From contig NZ_HE611050.1 in assembly GCF_000285575.1 (NCBI RefSeq), positions 1,106,802-1,167,192 of the forward strand: a stretch of DNA of 60,391 nt, read 5' to 3'. The notes under the pieces were generated by a model. The model worked only from the letters and a program-made list of their open reading frames with translations, made no database searches and was not told the DNA's origin. This document shows positions 1 to 8,296 of this stretch, one piece after another (within the stretch, counting starts at the first letter, position 1; every line of letters starts with the position of its first letter). Position numbers and translations under genes: made by a program. This stretch comes from Clostridium senegalense JC122 (GTDB lineage: Bacteria; Bacillota; Clostridia; Clostridiales; Clostridiaceae).

Positions 1-277
1 TTAATGATAATTTATTTAATATAATATTATAATTTTAAATATTTTTTTTGGCTTCACTGTTTTTAAATACATAAAATGTAATTTTAAAAATAATTATTAT
101 AGAAAATATTTATTGTTGTAAAATTATAAAGTATTTATAACATTCATTTTTAATTAATATTTATTCTAAAATTTTCAAATTTAAAATAGATAAATTTCAA
201 CTATTAATATTTCAAATAGTTGTATATATCTTTTTCTATTTATTTCGACATCTTAACTAATAATAAACTTTAAATAA
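1..277. other. AT-rich non-coding stretch
   Basis: I see no open frame of useful length, no RNA signature and no strong hairpin here. Stops occur in all frames, and an in-frame TAA at 275-277 closes the frame of the decayed ORF that follows. Confidence 0.5.
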
Positions 278-814
278 TCTGTTGTAGTTCTTAGTGAAAG
301 AGATTTTACTAAGAAAAAAATCGCCATTAGTGTGGATGAAAGTACCTTAATTAATGGTTCTGTAACAAAGTCCATAAAAGTTGATAAAATTTTCCTTCAA
401 GGTGTTAGTACAAAAATTGTATTAAATGCTTTACCAAGAGAAATTGTCCATAATAACTGGACACCTATTGCTAAATATAGTGCACAACCCTCTTTAATTA
501 ATACTCAATACAAAGAAAAAACTAACACTTTACTAACAGATGAAAACATGATAGTTAAAACTAATGACTTCTATTCAGTTGTAATTCAATCTATTATCCC
601 AGCATCTATAGATTATCATTGGAAATTAAATGATGTTATAGATAATAATGTTGAATTTATTCCTTATACTACTGCTATGGTATCACCAGGATTAACTATA
701 TTTATGTTTAAATCAGTAAACTTCTAATGTAAATATACTTTAAATTTTAATTTAAAATCTCTAAATGGAGAAATAAAAGATAAATTAGTAGTTCCTATAA
801 CTATTACAAATTAA
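278..814 (+). pseudogene. decayed ORF of unknown family
   Basis: The frame is open from 278 to an in-frame TAA at 725-727. It then continues in the same frame for another 28 codons to a TAA at 812-814. The only start candidate inside (GTG at 332) has no ribosome binding site, and the frame is open upstream of it without any ATG. The predicted product is beta-rich with repeated Val/Ile-Thr segments, as in extracellular or repeat domains, but I do not recognise a family. The missing start plus the internal stop suggests a 3' remnant of a larger gene. A short real gene starting at GTG 332 is the alternative and looks less likely. Confidence 0.5.
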
Positions 815-838
815 TTTTTTATATTTCTATGGTTTTAT

Positions 839-873
839 AAACCCACAATTTTAATTTCTAAAATTGTGGGTTT
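839..873. terminator. bidirectional terminator
   Basis: A 14-bp perfect stem (839-852 with 860-873) around a 7-base loop, with A and T runs on both sides. It sits between the plus-strand remnant and the end of lysA and can serve both. Confidence 0.85.
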
Positions 874-906
874 AACTTTAACATTCTATTTTTTAATTTT
901 CTTCTT

Positions 907-2202
907 TTATACTACTTCTAATTTAAATAAATCTTCATAACTTTGTCTTTTACATATTAATTTACTTTTTCCATTTTGTACTGATACTACTGCTGGTTTT
1001 GTTATTTTATTGTAGTTTGATGCCATTGAATATCCATATGCACCAGTTGATGAAACTATTAATATATCTCCACTTTTTATGTCCATAATATTAGTATCTG
1101 TTATAAGTATATCACCACTTTCACAACACTTACCTGATATTGTAACTTGGTTTTTTCTCTTTTCCTCTATTTTGTTAGCAATTGCACATTCATATCCTGC
1201 TTGGTATAAGGATGGTCTTATATTATCTGTCATTCCACCATCTACACTTACATAAGTTCTTATACCTTTTATATGTTTCATAGCTCCTACTGTATATATT
1301 GTACTTCCCCCATTTGCTACTATTGACCTTCCTGGTTCTATTATTAAAATAGGTACTTTTATATCAATTTTTTTACATACTTCTTCTGTTTTTTCTATTA
1401 TCGCTTCACAGAATCTTTTTATTGTTTTCGGTTTATCTTCTTCCGTATAATAAACCCCAATCCCTCCACCTAAATCTACCTCTTTTATATGCATATTATA
1501 GGATTCCTTTATTTCTTTTACTAAGTTCATCATTATTTTAACTTCATCTAAATACGGCTCTACTTCAAATATTTGTGACCCTATATGAGCATGTATGCCT
1601 ACCAACTCTATATTTTTATAATTACTCAATTTCTCTAATGCGTTATATAACTCTCCATTTGATAACGTAAATCCGAACTTAGAGTCAATTTGTCCAGTTT
1701 TTATATATTCATGTGTGTGCGCTTCTATTCCAGGAGTTATCCTAAAGTAAACAGCTTGCTTTTTACCTTTTTCTTCACAAATTTTTTCTAATAATTCTAA
1801 TTCATAATAGTTGTCTACAACAAATCTTCCAACTCCTAGTTCTACACCCATTTTTATTTCTTCTATTGTTTTATTATTTCCATGAAATAATATTTTTTCC
1901 ATAGGGAATTGGGCCTTATATGCTGTATATAATTCTCCTCCTGATACTACATCAAGATATAACCCTTCTTCATTTATTAACTTACACATATATATAGGTA
2001 AAAATGCTTTACCTGCATAAGCCACTCTATTATTTTCTTTATTTACTCTAAAATGTTTTACATACTCTCTACAGTTATTTCTAACTAACTCTTCATCAAA
2101 TACGTAAAGTGGTGTTTGATATTTTTCTCTAAGTTCTTTACAACTTACACCCCCTATATACAATTCATTTTCTCTTACCAACATAGTTCCTTGTAATTTC
2201 AT
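907..2202 (-). CDS. lysA: diaminopimelate decarboxylase
   Basis: A 431-residue, full-length group IV PLP decarboxylase that converts meso-diaminopimelate to L-lysine and CO2, the last step of lysine synthesis. The N-terminal alanine-racemase-type barrel carries the PLP lysine in AYAGKAF near residue 64. The glycine loop DLGGGIGV, the phosphate-binding region EPGRS and the C-terminal CCESGD active-site motif are all present. The start has an AGGAGG site 7 bases upstream. The gene is monocistronic and lies behind a lysine riboswitch, so lysine should shut off its transcription. Function is clear from motifs and from the riboswitch. Confidence 0.96.
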   Translation of the reverse strand: MKLQGTMLVRENELYIGGVSCKELREKYQTPLYVFDEELVRNNCREYVKHFRVNKENNRVAYAGKAFLPIYMCKLINEEGLYLDVVSGGELYTAYKAQFPMEKILFHGNNKTIEEIKMGVELGVGRFVVDNYYELELLEKICEEKGKKQAVYFRITPGIEAHTHEYIKTGQIDSKFGFTLSNGELYNALEKLSNYKNIELVGIHAHIGSQIFEVEPYLDEVKIMMNLVKEIKESYNMHIKEVDLGGGIGVYYTEEDKPKTIKRFCEAIIEKTEEVCKKIDIKVPILIIEPGRSIVANGGSTIYTVGAMKHIKGIRTYVSVDGGMTDNIRPSLYQAGYECAIANKIEEKRKNQVTISGKCCESGDILITDTNIMDIKSGDILIVSSTGAYGYSMASNYNKITKPAVVSVQNGKSKLICKRQSYEDLFKLEVV

Positions 2203-2264
2203 AATAGTTTCCTCCTAATTTTTGGTATTTTGCTTTTGCTACAGGGTGTGTATATCTTTTTAAA

Positions 2265-2505
2265 TATAAAAAACCCCTTAAGTAACACTTAAGGGGACAT
2301 AAAATCAATATAAATATACCATTTATTCCTCAAATGTAGCTCAACACAATTTAAACTTGTGACAGTTATGCATATATTTTATACATACCCAGGTATATAA
2401 CCTTAAAGCATAAGTTATATCCTTCGGCGATAACTCCTTTTCCAATAAATCATTGTGCTTACCTCATTATTGGTACTTATAAATATCGCGACCTCTACAA
2501 TCAAT
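2265..2505 (-). promoter_or_regulatory. lysine riboswitch (L box) with terminator
   Basis: On the minus strand the leader begins with the L-box P1/P2 region (GTAGAGGTCGCG near 2500), followed by GCCGAAGG, ACCTGGGT and TGTCACAAG, in the order of known L-box aptamers. TGTAG near 2495-2499 can pair with CTACA at 2335-2339 to close P1. A 10-bp stem (2274-2283 with 2287-2296) followed by a T-run on the RNA sense strand is the expression-platform terminator. lysA starts 70 bases further on. Lysine binding is expected to favour the terminator. Confidence 0.93.
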
Positions 2506-2636
2506 ATTCTTTTATTTAATACGTTATTTTACATATCATTTTTATATTTGTCAATAGTTTTATGTTTTATTTAGTATAAACCTATTTTATTTCTACTTAT
2601 ATTTGTACTAATAAACTCATATGTAAATTTTTATAA

Positions 2637-2693
2637 AAAAAGGAGCTATTGCTCCATTAACTTTTATAAGTTAATTTTGCAATAACTCCTTTA
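2637..2693 (-). terminator. terminator of the microcompartment operon
   Basis: A long imperfect stem (about 14 bp, AAAGGAG.TATTGC with its complement) enclosing a second small TTAACTTTTATAAGTTAA hairpin, followed on the minus strand by a run of T. It lies just after the last shell gene. Confidence 0.8.
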
Positions 2694-2707
2694 TTTTAAT
2701 TAAAATA

Positions 2708-2998
2708 CTATTTTGTAGCTTCTTTAGCTGTTGGAAGAATTACTTCAACCTCAGAATGTGGACGAGGTATTACATGAACTGATGTTAATTCTCCAACACG
2801 TTGTGCAGCAGCAGCTCCAGCATCTGTAGCAGCTTTAACAGCTCCAACATCTCCTCTAACCATAACAGTTACAAGTCCGCCTCCAACATATTCTTTACCT
2901 ATTAAGTATACATTTGCAGCTTTAACCATAGCGTCTGCTGCTTCTATTGCTCCTACTAAACCTTTTGTTTCTATCATTCCTAATGCATCGTATTTCAT
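2708..2998 (-). CDS. BMC-H shell protein
   Basis: A 96-residue single BMC domain of the EutM/PduA/CcmK type that forms hexameric tiles of the microcompartment facet. It starts with the usual [22 protein letters not shown] helix-strand region, has the pore-loop part [20 protein letters not shown], and ends with the conserved VIPRPH segment. The start follows an AGGAGG site. It is the last gene of the operon and is separated from pduL by about 110 bp that contain a short direct repeat. Which metabolite passes the pore cannot be told from sequence. Confidence 0.95.
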   Translation of the reverse strand: MKYDALGMIETKGLVGAIEAADAMVKAANVYLIGKEYVGGGLVTVMVRGDVGAVKAATDAGAAAAQRVGELTSVHVIPRPHSEVEVILPTAKEATK

Positions 2999-3037
2999 TT
3001 GAAAATCCTCCTAAATATAGTTATTTTTTTATTTTAT

Positions 3038-3101
3038 TTTTAATTATAAACTCTTATTTTAATCATATTATATTTTTTAATTATAAACTCTTATTTTAAT
3101 C
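3038..3101. repeat. two-copy 27-bp direct repeat
   Basis: A 27-bp AT-rich unit occurs identically at 3038-3064 and 3075-3101, between pduL and the last BMC gene. No function is evident. It may be a simple slippage duplication. Confidence 0.8.
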
Positions 3102-3112
3102 TTGTGGTTTTC

Positions 3113-3763
3113 TTATTTTACTATTGTTATTTTTGATTTTGAGTTAATGCCCATTGCATTAGCTTCTTCTATGTCAAGATGGCATTCAAGCTTTGAAGTA
3201 TCATTAGCTCTAATAGCGACATTGCTATATGTTCCGCCTCTTAAATCATCAAATTTTATTGATACTATCTCTCCATCACACACGCCTAAATTTTTAGCAT
3301 CTTCAGGTGTCATGTGGATATGTCTTTGTGCAACTATTAAACCTTCTTCTAGCTGAACAGAACCTTTTGGTCCAACTAGTGTAATTCCAGCTGTTTTGCT
3401 TAATTCTCCAGACAATCTTACATATTGTGCTGCTCCAAGTTTAATGCAGTCTCCCATTAGCACTTCAATTTGAGACTTACTTCTTGCTGGTCCAAGGATT
3501 CTAATCTTTTCAATGGCACCTTTTGGTCCACAAATTGTTATAGTTTCCTTGCATGCATATTGTCCAGGTTGAGATAAATCTTTAAGTTTTGTAAGGTTAT
3601 AACCTTCGCCAAATAAAGTATTTATATCTTTTTGTGAAAGATGTGCATGTCTATTAGAAACACCTACTGGAATTTCAGATGAATTTCCACCAATTGTAGC
3701 ATTTGATCCTTTATCCTTTACAGCTTCTAATAAAACCTTTAGTAATTCTTCATAATTTTCCAT
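3113..3763 (-). CDS. pduL: phosphotransacylase of the PduL family
   Basis: A 216-residue PduL-type phosphate acyltransferase that turns acetyl-CoA and phosphate into acetyl-phosphate and CoA, recycling CoA inside the compartment. The metal-binding histidine pairs are visible: SNRHAHLS (His39, His41), then QRHIHMTPEDA and ECHLDIEEAN. Residues 1-18 (ENYEELLKVLLEAV) form a short amphipathic helix followed by a Gly/Asn/Ser linker, as in encapsulation peptides that target enzymes to the shell. The ATG overlaps the stop of the preceding aldehyde dehydrogenase (TAATG), so the two are probably translationally coupled. It has no relation to Pta. Confidence 0.93.
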   Translation of the reverse strand: MENYEELLKVLLEAVKDKGSNATIGGNSSEIPVGVSNRHAHLSQKDINTLFGEGYNLTKLKDLSQPGQYACKETITICGPKGAIEKIRILGPARSKSQIEVLMGDCIKLGAAQYVRLSGELSKTAGITLVGPKGSVQLEEGLIVAQRHIHMTPEDAKNLGVCDGEIVSIKFDDLRGGTYSNVAIRANDTSKLECHLDIEEANAMGINSKSKITIVK

Positions 3764-5373
3764 TAGTTGTTCCCCTTCATAGTAGCAATTATTTGATTAA
3801 CTAAGTCTAAAAGTTCTTCATTTTTTCCGCTTTCATTCTTAGCTTCGCTACTACATTCAGTACAATTATTAGTATTTTTAACTGAATCATTAACTTTATT
3901 TAAAACTTCTGCTGCTGCTGCAATTTGAGCTGGGCTCATATTAATAAATTGATTTTGAACACCATGACAGTTTTCTGCAGTTTTTATACAGTTGAAAGTT
4001 GGATCATTAGATGCTAATGTTGCGCAATCTTTTAAACCATAAGTAACTCTCTTTATATTTATTAAGTGCTCTGGAGTAACATTTTCAGATGTTGAGCTTC
4101 CACCCCAAGTTCCACAGCCTAAAGTAAATGCAGGATTAAGTCCTGTACTTGCACCTGTTCCACCTTGTGTTCCACCAGTGTTTATCAGAATACGAGATGC
4201 TGGTACCCCTGAGAATTTCATAACAATAGCTCTATCCTCAGTATGTATACTCATTGTATGTCCAATTCCGTTTTGAAGTAATTCGCAACTTAACTCATAT
4301 GCTTCTTTGCTATCTTTTACAGTATAGCATCCTAAAACTGTTGTAAGTTTTTCATATGATAAAGGATTTCCTTCGCCTACTCCGTTTTGCTTTCCTATAA
4401 GTACTTTTGTTCCTTCTGGAATTGATATTCCTGCTGCAGTTGCAATAACTTGTGGGCTTCTTCCAACAAATTTAGCATTCATAGCATGTCCGTTTTTGAA
4501 TAATAATTTACAAACTTTATTAGTTTCTTCTTCAGTCATGAAGTATCCACCTTGTTTTTTGAACTCTGCAACAACTGCGTCGCAGTTACATTCTTCACAT
4601 ATTATTGATTGTTCTGATGCACAAATTGTACCATTATCGAAAGTTTTACTTGCCATAATATTTCTAACAGCTTTTTCGATATTAGCTGTTTTTTCAATAT
4701 ATGCTGGAGAGTTTCCTGCACCAACACCAAGAGCTGGTTTTCCTGCACTATAAGCAGCTTTAACCATTCCTGGACCACCTGTAGCTATTATTATAGCAAC
4801 TTCTTTGCATTTCATTAATTCGTTAGTAGCTGCAATTGTTGGAGTATGTACTACACTTACAATGTTTTCTGGTGCACCAGCTTCAACAGCTGCATCATTC
4901 ATTAATTGAGCTGCTTTAATTGTACATCTTGCTGCAGATGGGTGTGGTGAAAACACTATAGCATTACGAGATTTTATAGCTATCATTGATTTATAAATTG
5001 CAGTAGATGTTGGGTTTGTTGAAGGAACTATTCCCATAACTAAGCCAACTGGATCAGCAACTTCTATAACTTTATTTACCTCATCTTCTCCAATTATACC
5101 GATAGTTTTCATATCTTTTATTGAATCATATAGTATAGTAGATGCTAAATGATTTTTGAAAGTTTTATCTTCAACTTTACCAAAACCTGTGTCCTCAACT
5201 GCCATTTGTGCTAAACAAGCAGCATTTTCTTCTGCAACTCTAACCATATTACGTAAAATCTTATCAATTTGTTCTTCAGTGTAATCAGCAATTTTATTAG
5301 CTGCTATTTTTCCAAGTCTAGCAAGATTTCTTGCTTCTTGTATTGAATATAAGTCCTTATCAAAATTTTCCAT
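3763..5373 (-). CDS. acylating (CoA-dependent) acetaldehyde dehydrogenase
   Basis: A 536-residue BMC-type aldehyde dehydrogenase of the EutE/PduP class that should oxidise acetaldehyde from choline cleavage to acetyl-CoA with NAD+. The catalytic cysteine is Cys251 in the motif GTICASEQS; the nucleotide-binding region and the GTGASTGLNP glycine-rich region are present. The C-terminus has a linker rich in Asn, Ser and Cys followed by a helix ELLDLVNQIIATM, a likely encapsulation peptide. It is followed without a gap by pduL, which uses its product. In GRE compartments this enzyme is the usual partner of CutC. Confidence 0.94.
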   Translation of the reverse strand: MENFDKDLYSIQEARNLARLGKIAANKIADYTEEQIDKILRNMVRVAEENAACLAQMAVEDTGFGKVEDKTFKNHLASTILYDSIKDMKTIGIIGEDEVNKVIEVADPVGLVMGIVPSTNPTSTAIYKSMIAIKSRNAIVFSPHPSAARCTIKAAQLMNDAAVEAGAPENIVSVVHTPTIAATNELMKCKEVAIIIATGGPGMVKAAYSAGKPALGVGAGNSPAYIEKTANIEKAVRNIMASKTFDNGTICASEQSIICEECNCDAVVAEFKKQGGYFMTEEETNKVCKLLFKNGHAMNAKFVGRSPQVIATAAGISIPEGTKVLIGKQNGVGEGNPLSYEKLTTVLGCYTVKDSKEAYELSCELLQNGIGHTMSIHTEDRAIVMKFSGVPASRILINTGGTQGGTGASTGLNPAFTLGCGTWGGSSTSENVTPEHLINIKRVTYGLKDCATLASNDPTFNCIKTAENCHGVQNQFINMSPAQIAAAAEVLNKVNDSVKNTNNCTECSSEAKNESGKNEELLDLVNQIIATMKGNN

Positions 5374-5407
5374 GGTACTTTCATTCCTTTCGTAAATATC
5401 ACTCTAG

Positions 5408-6109
5408 CTAATTTTTCTCATAATATGTTTTAAATTTTGTAATTAATAAATTTTTGTCAGCTTTTGAAATCGCTCTACCCCTAATTACAAAATCATCATA
5501 TTCACGAGCTAAATTTCTAAGTTTAACAACCTTTAGCTTAGATAACATTAAAATAGTTTTTTCTATACCATCTTTATTTATTAAATTATCTATGTCATCT
5601 TTATGTAAATTTTGCAAACTCATTTTATGTAGTTTATCTGAATCAGTTTCTAAAATCTCTTGATTTTTTTCTAACTGTTCTTCTAGTTTATCTTCATGCA
5701 CTTCTGCTTTTTCAGCTTTCTCTACATGTTCTTCAGTGTATTCTACATTTGCTGTGATTTTTTCTTCTGTTTTTTCTATTTCTTTTAAACCATCTTCTTT
5801 ATTAGATGATGGAACTTCCAAAATTTCTTTTGAAGTGTTAGGTCCTATTATACTTTCCAATTCCTCATGTGGTCTTGGAATTACGTGCTCTGAAATTAAA
5901 GATTCTTCATCAATATTTTTAACAGCTGCTCCACCAGCCTCTATAGCTGCTTTCACTGCACCTACATCACCTGTAACTACAATTGTAACAAGACCACCAC
6001 CTACATAAGTTTTTTCAACAATACTTACATCTGCCGATTTTGCCATTGTATCAGCAGCCTCAATAGCTGTAAGTAAACCTCTTGTTTCTATAAAACCAAG
6101 TGCTTGCAT
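5408..6109 (-). CDS. BMC-H shell protein with long C-terminal extension
   Basis: Residues 1-90 form a normal BMC domain ([42 protein letters not shown]). Residues about 95-165 are an acidic, Glu/Lys-rich, probably coiled or disordered linker. Residues about 172-233 form a separate small helical domain: LSKLKVVKLRNLAREYDDF followed by a basic loop and SKADKNLLITKFK, which looks like a SAP/HeH/Rho-N type helix-extended-loop-helix. BMC proteins with C-terminal extensions (PduK, EutK) are known, and the EutK tail has a nucleic-acid-binding-like fold. What this tail binds is not known to me. A strong RBS (AGGAGG) precedes the start. Confidence 0.88.
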   Translation of the reverse strand: MQALGFIETRGLLTAIEAADTMAKSADVSIVEKTYVGGGLVTIVVTGDVGAVKAAIEAGGAAVKNIDEESLISEHVIPRPHEELESIIGPNTSKEILEVPSSNKEDGLKEIEKTEEKITANVEYTEEHVEKAEKAEVHEDKLEEQLEKNQEILETDSDKLHKMSLQNLHKDDIDNLINKDGIEKTILMLSKLKVVKLRNLAREYDDFVIRGRAISKADKNLLITKFKTYYEKN

Positions 6110-6129
6110 AGGTTTATCCTCCTAGTCTT

Positions 6130-6792
6130 CTATAAAAGATCAGCCCAGTTTGCTGGATATGTTGTATAAAACACTCTAGCTTTGTCCGGTGAACCCCAAA
6201 CTACTTTAGAACCTGATGGTACGAATAGTACATCTCCAGGATAAGCTGTATATGTTTTTCCATTGATTTCAACTGTTAAAGTTCCCTCTATAACATAATC
6301 AATTTCCTCGTAAGTTAACTCCCAATCAAACTTTGAGTTTTCAATAACTAAAAATCCAGCACTCATTTTTGATTCTTTTTTACTTATTAACTCTTGAAAA
6401 TAAGCTCTTACATTTGAATCTCCAGTGTCAAATACATCCATTTTTACTGTATTTCCTCTAACAACCTTAAGTCCGCTAGGGTCACATTCAGCATCAAACA
6501 AAAGGTTCTTTGGCTTTAAGCATTCAAGTAATTCTTGTAAAAGCCCTTTGTCCATTAAAGCTCTAAAAAAGTTAAGTAACATCTCACTGTCCATGCCTTC
6601 TATACTTGGAGCTTTTTTTACTTCTAATTGCTGTGCTTTAGGCTTAGAAACTTCTGTAGTGAATTCTATTTGATTATTTATTGCAAGTTCTTTAGCTGCT
6701 GGTGTGATTATCTCACTACCATCTATATAGAAAGCTTTTTTTCCACTTACTATTAACTCCTCAATATCTTTTGCACAGATTAATTTTTTCAT
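6130..6792 (-). CDS. EutQ-like cupin protein
   Basis: Begins with MKKLICAKDIEELI..., IDGSEIITPAAKELA, the N-terminal signature of EutQ, and ends in a cupin beta-barrel (YEEIDYVIEGTLTVEING, AYPGDVLFVPSGSKVVW). EutQ of ethanolamine compartments has reported acetate-kinase activity; whether this one makes acetate and ATP from acetyl-phosphate is inference. I chose the ATG at 6792 (220 residues) because a GAAAGGATG site lies in front of it. The longer frame would need a TTG start with no site. It is followed 20 bp downstream by the extended BMC protein. Confidence 0.85.
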   Translation of the reverse strand: MKKLICAKDIEELIVSGKKAFYIDGSEIITPAAKELAINNQIEFTTEVSKPKAQQLEVKKAPSIEGMDSEMLLNFFRALMDKGLLQELLECLKPKNLLFDAECDPSGLKVVRGNTVKMDVFDTGDSNVRAYFQELISKKESKMSAGFLVIENSKFDWELTYEEIDYVIEGTLTVEINGKTYTAYPGDVLFVPSGSKVVWGSPDKARVFYTTYPANWADLL

Positions 6793-6870
6793 ATTTTCAC
6801 ATCCTTTCAAATAATCTTAGTATATATACCAATCCTAAAAACCTTTAATTATTTAAAAAAAGATTGTGCT

Positions 6871-7134
6871 CTAATCTAAATTACAATCACTATCAACTAT
6901 TCCAACTACAACTGCATCTACTGGAATATTATCATCACCTAGCATTCTACGTGCAGCTGATCCAGTACTAACTATAACCCTATCCCCAATGCCTGCACTG
7001 ATAATGTCAACAACGACAAATCTACGGCCTTCATTGGTTCCACTAATTTCTTCAGCAAGCATAAATTTGAGTCCACTAAGTGAATCTGCTTTTCTAGTAG
7101 CCCATACATTATCAATAAGTCTTGCTATTATCAT
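6871..7134 (-). CDS. EutN/CcmL-type pentameric vertex protein
   Basis: An 87-residue protein of the EutN/CcmL/GrpN family (BMC-P) that caps the vertices of the icosahedral shell. It shows MIIARLIDNVWATRKADSL at the N-terminus, the central FVVVDIISAGIGDRVIVSTGSAARRML and the C-terminal DAVVVGIVD strand. It directly follows the GrpU-like shell gene with a 1-base gap. It is the only vertex protein gene in the locus, which is enough for a closed shell. Confidence 0.94.
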   Translation of the reverse strand: MIIARLIDNVWATRKADSLSGLKFMLAEEISGTNEGRRFVVVDIISAGIGDRVIVSTGSAARRMLGDDNIPVDAVVVGIVDSDCNLD

Positions 7135-7135
7135 A

Positions 7136-7432
7136 TTATTTTCCCTCTTTCATTTTCAGTTGAATCTCCTTCATTGCAGCTTCAACTGATGATGTGTCAC
7201 CAAAAACACCAAGTAAAACCATGTGTTGTGGACATGTACCCCTTATATCTTCAACGGTAACGCCAACAGCTTTCTCAGCAATATCTGCGACATAAATCAT
7301 ATCAATAAGTTTACCTTGAACAAGCCCTATTGCATCAACACTATCTATCTCTGTTTTACAATTACCACTCATTCGTCTTTTAAGAATATCTTTAGTGCTA
7401 TTGGAAGGTGATTTTATAATTCTAAAATCCAC
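7136..7432 (-). CDS. GrpU-like divergent BMC shell protein
   Basis: A 98-residue protein with a BMC-like core (DAIGLVQGKLIDMIYVADIAEKAVGV; HMVLLGVFGDTSSVEAAMKEI) but a different N-terminus (MDFRIIKSPSNSTKDILKRRM). It resembles the GrpU group of glycyl-radical compartments. The segment RGTCPQH (Cys67) falls in the region that lines the hexamer pore, and Fe-S binding at the pore has been described for a GrpU protein. A cluster here is inference from the single Cys-Pro. No RBS problem is seen, and the next gene starts 1 base after its stop. Confidence 0.8.
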   Translation of the reverse strand: MDFRIIKSPSNSTKDILKRRMSGNCKTEIDSVDAIGLVQGKLIDMIYVADIAEKAVGVTVEDIRGTCPQHMVLLGVFGDTSSVEAAMKEIQLKMKEGK

Positions 7433-7450
7433 TTTTAAACACTCCCCTTA

Positions 7451-8296
7451 TTATTCAATAATATCTTGTGTACAACTTAATGCTATTCCAAGCGGTGTAA
7501 CAAACATAGGATTTTTAGGCTTATGAGTATATACTCCAGTTTTTTTATCTATAATCTCTTCAATTCCTGTCAAACAGCAGGTACCACCTACTAAAGAAAT
7601 TTCATTAACATCATAATCCTTAATATTATGATTAATAATTGATGCTACCTTTTCAACTACTGGTCTTAGTAATGGCAAAATTTCTTTATGATTTTTATTA
7701 TCTCTTTTAAATTTATCTGCTTCTTTAAATGGCATTTTATATGCCCCTGAAATAACTAATGAAAAATGAGTCCCCCCTGTAGGTTCATCAACAACATAAA
7801 CAACTTTTCCATCTTTTAAAACTGATATTCCAGTTGTTCCACCACCGATATCTACAACGGCACCATTTTCAATTTTAAGTACAGCATTTGCAGCAGTAGG
7901 CTCATCTAAAAGACATGTTAATTCAAATCCTGCAGCCTGAACTACATTTTTAATTGCTCCAGAATCTAAAGAATCTGTTCCAGGTGGAATTGCAGCAGCT
8001 GCATAAAGAAGCTCAGTATTTAATTTTTCTTCGATTTCCTGCTTAAGTTCTCTGACAATTTTTACTGCCCCAATATAGTCAACAACCATACCGTCACGAA
8101 CTACATCTGCATATCTATATGCACCTGCAACAGGCTCATAGTTTTCGTCTAAAACTGCTAATACCACACAAGCAGTACCTAAGTCTACTCCTGTATAATA
8201 AACCGAAGATTCATTAACAATTGGTTTTTCTATAACTTCTTCAAACTTTCTAACAAAATCATCACAACGTTCGAAGTTTATTCTTTTCTCTGACAT
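7451..8296 (-). CDS. EutJ-like Hsp70-fold chaperone
   Basis: A 281-residue ASKHA-superfamily protein. Phosphate-1 loop YTGVDLGTACVVLAVLDE, phosphate-2 loop AVVDIGGGTTGISVLKDG and the adenosine-binding region ISLVGGTCCLTGIEE can all be seen. EutJ is a putative chaperone or reactivation-type factor of ethanolamine compartments; its exact role is unproven. I chose the ATG at 8296 because AGGAGG lies 5 bases before it. This makes it overlap the 3' end of the EutT-like gene by 19 bp, a sign of coupling. Confidence 0.88.
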   Translation of the reverse strand: MSEKRINFERCDDFVRKFEEVIEKPIVNESSVYYTGVDLGTACVVLAVLDENYEPVAGAYRYADVVRDGMVVDYIGAVKIVRELKQEIEEKLNTELLYAAAAIPPGTDSLDSGAIKNVVQAAGFELTCLLDEPTAANAVLKIENGAVVDIGGGTTGISVLKDGKVVYVVDEPTGGTHFSLVISGAYKMPFKEADKFKRDNKNHKEILPLLRPVVEKVASIINHNIKDYDVNEISLVGGTCCLTGIEEIIDKKTGVYTHKPKNPMFVTPLGIALSCTQDIIE

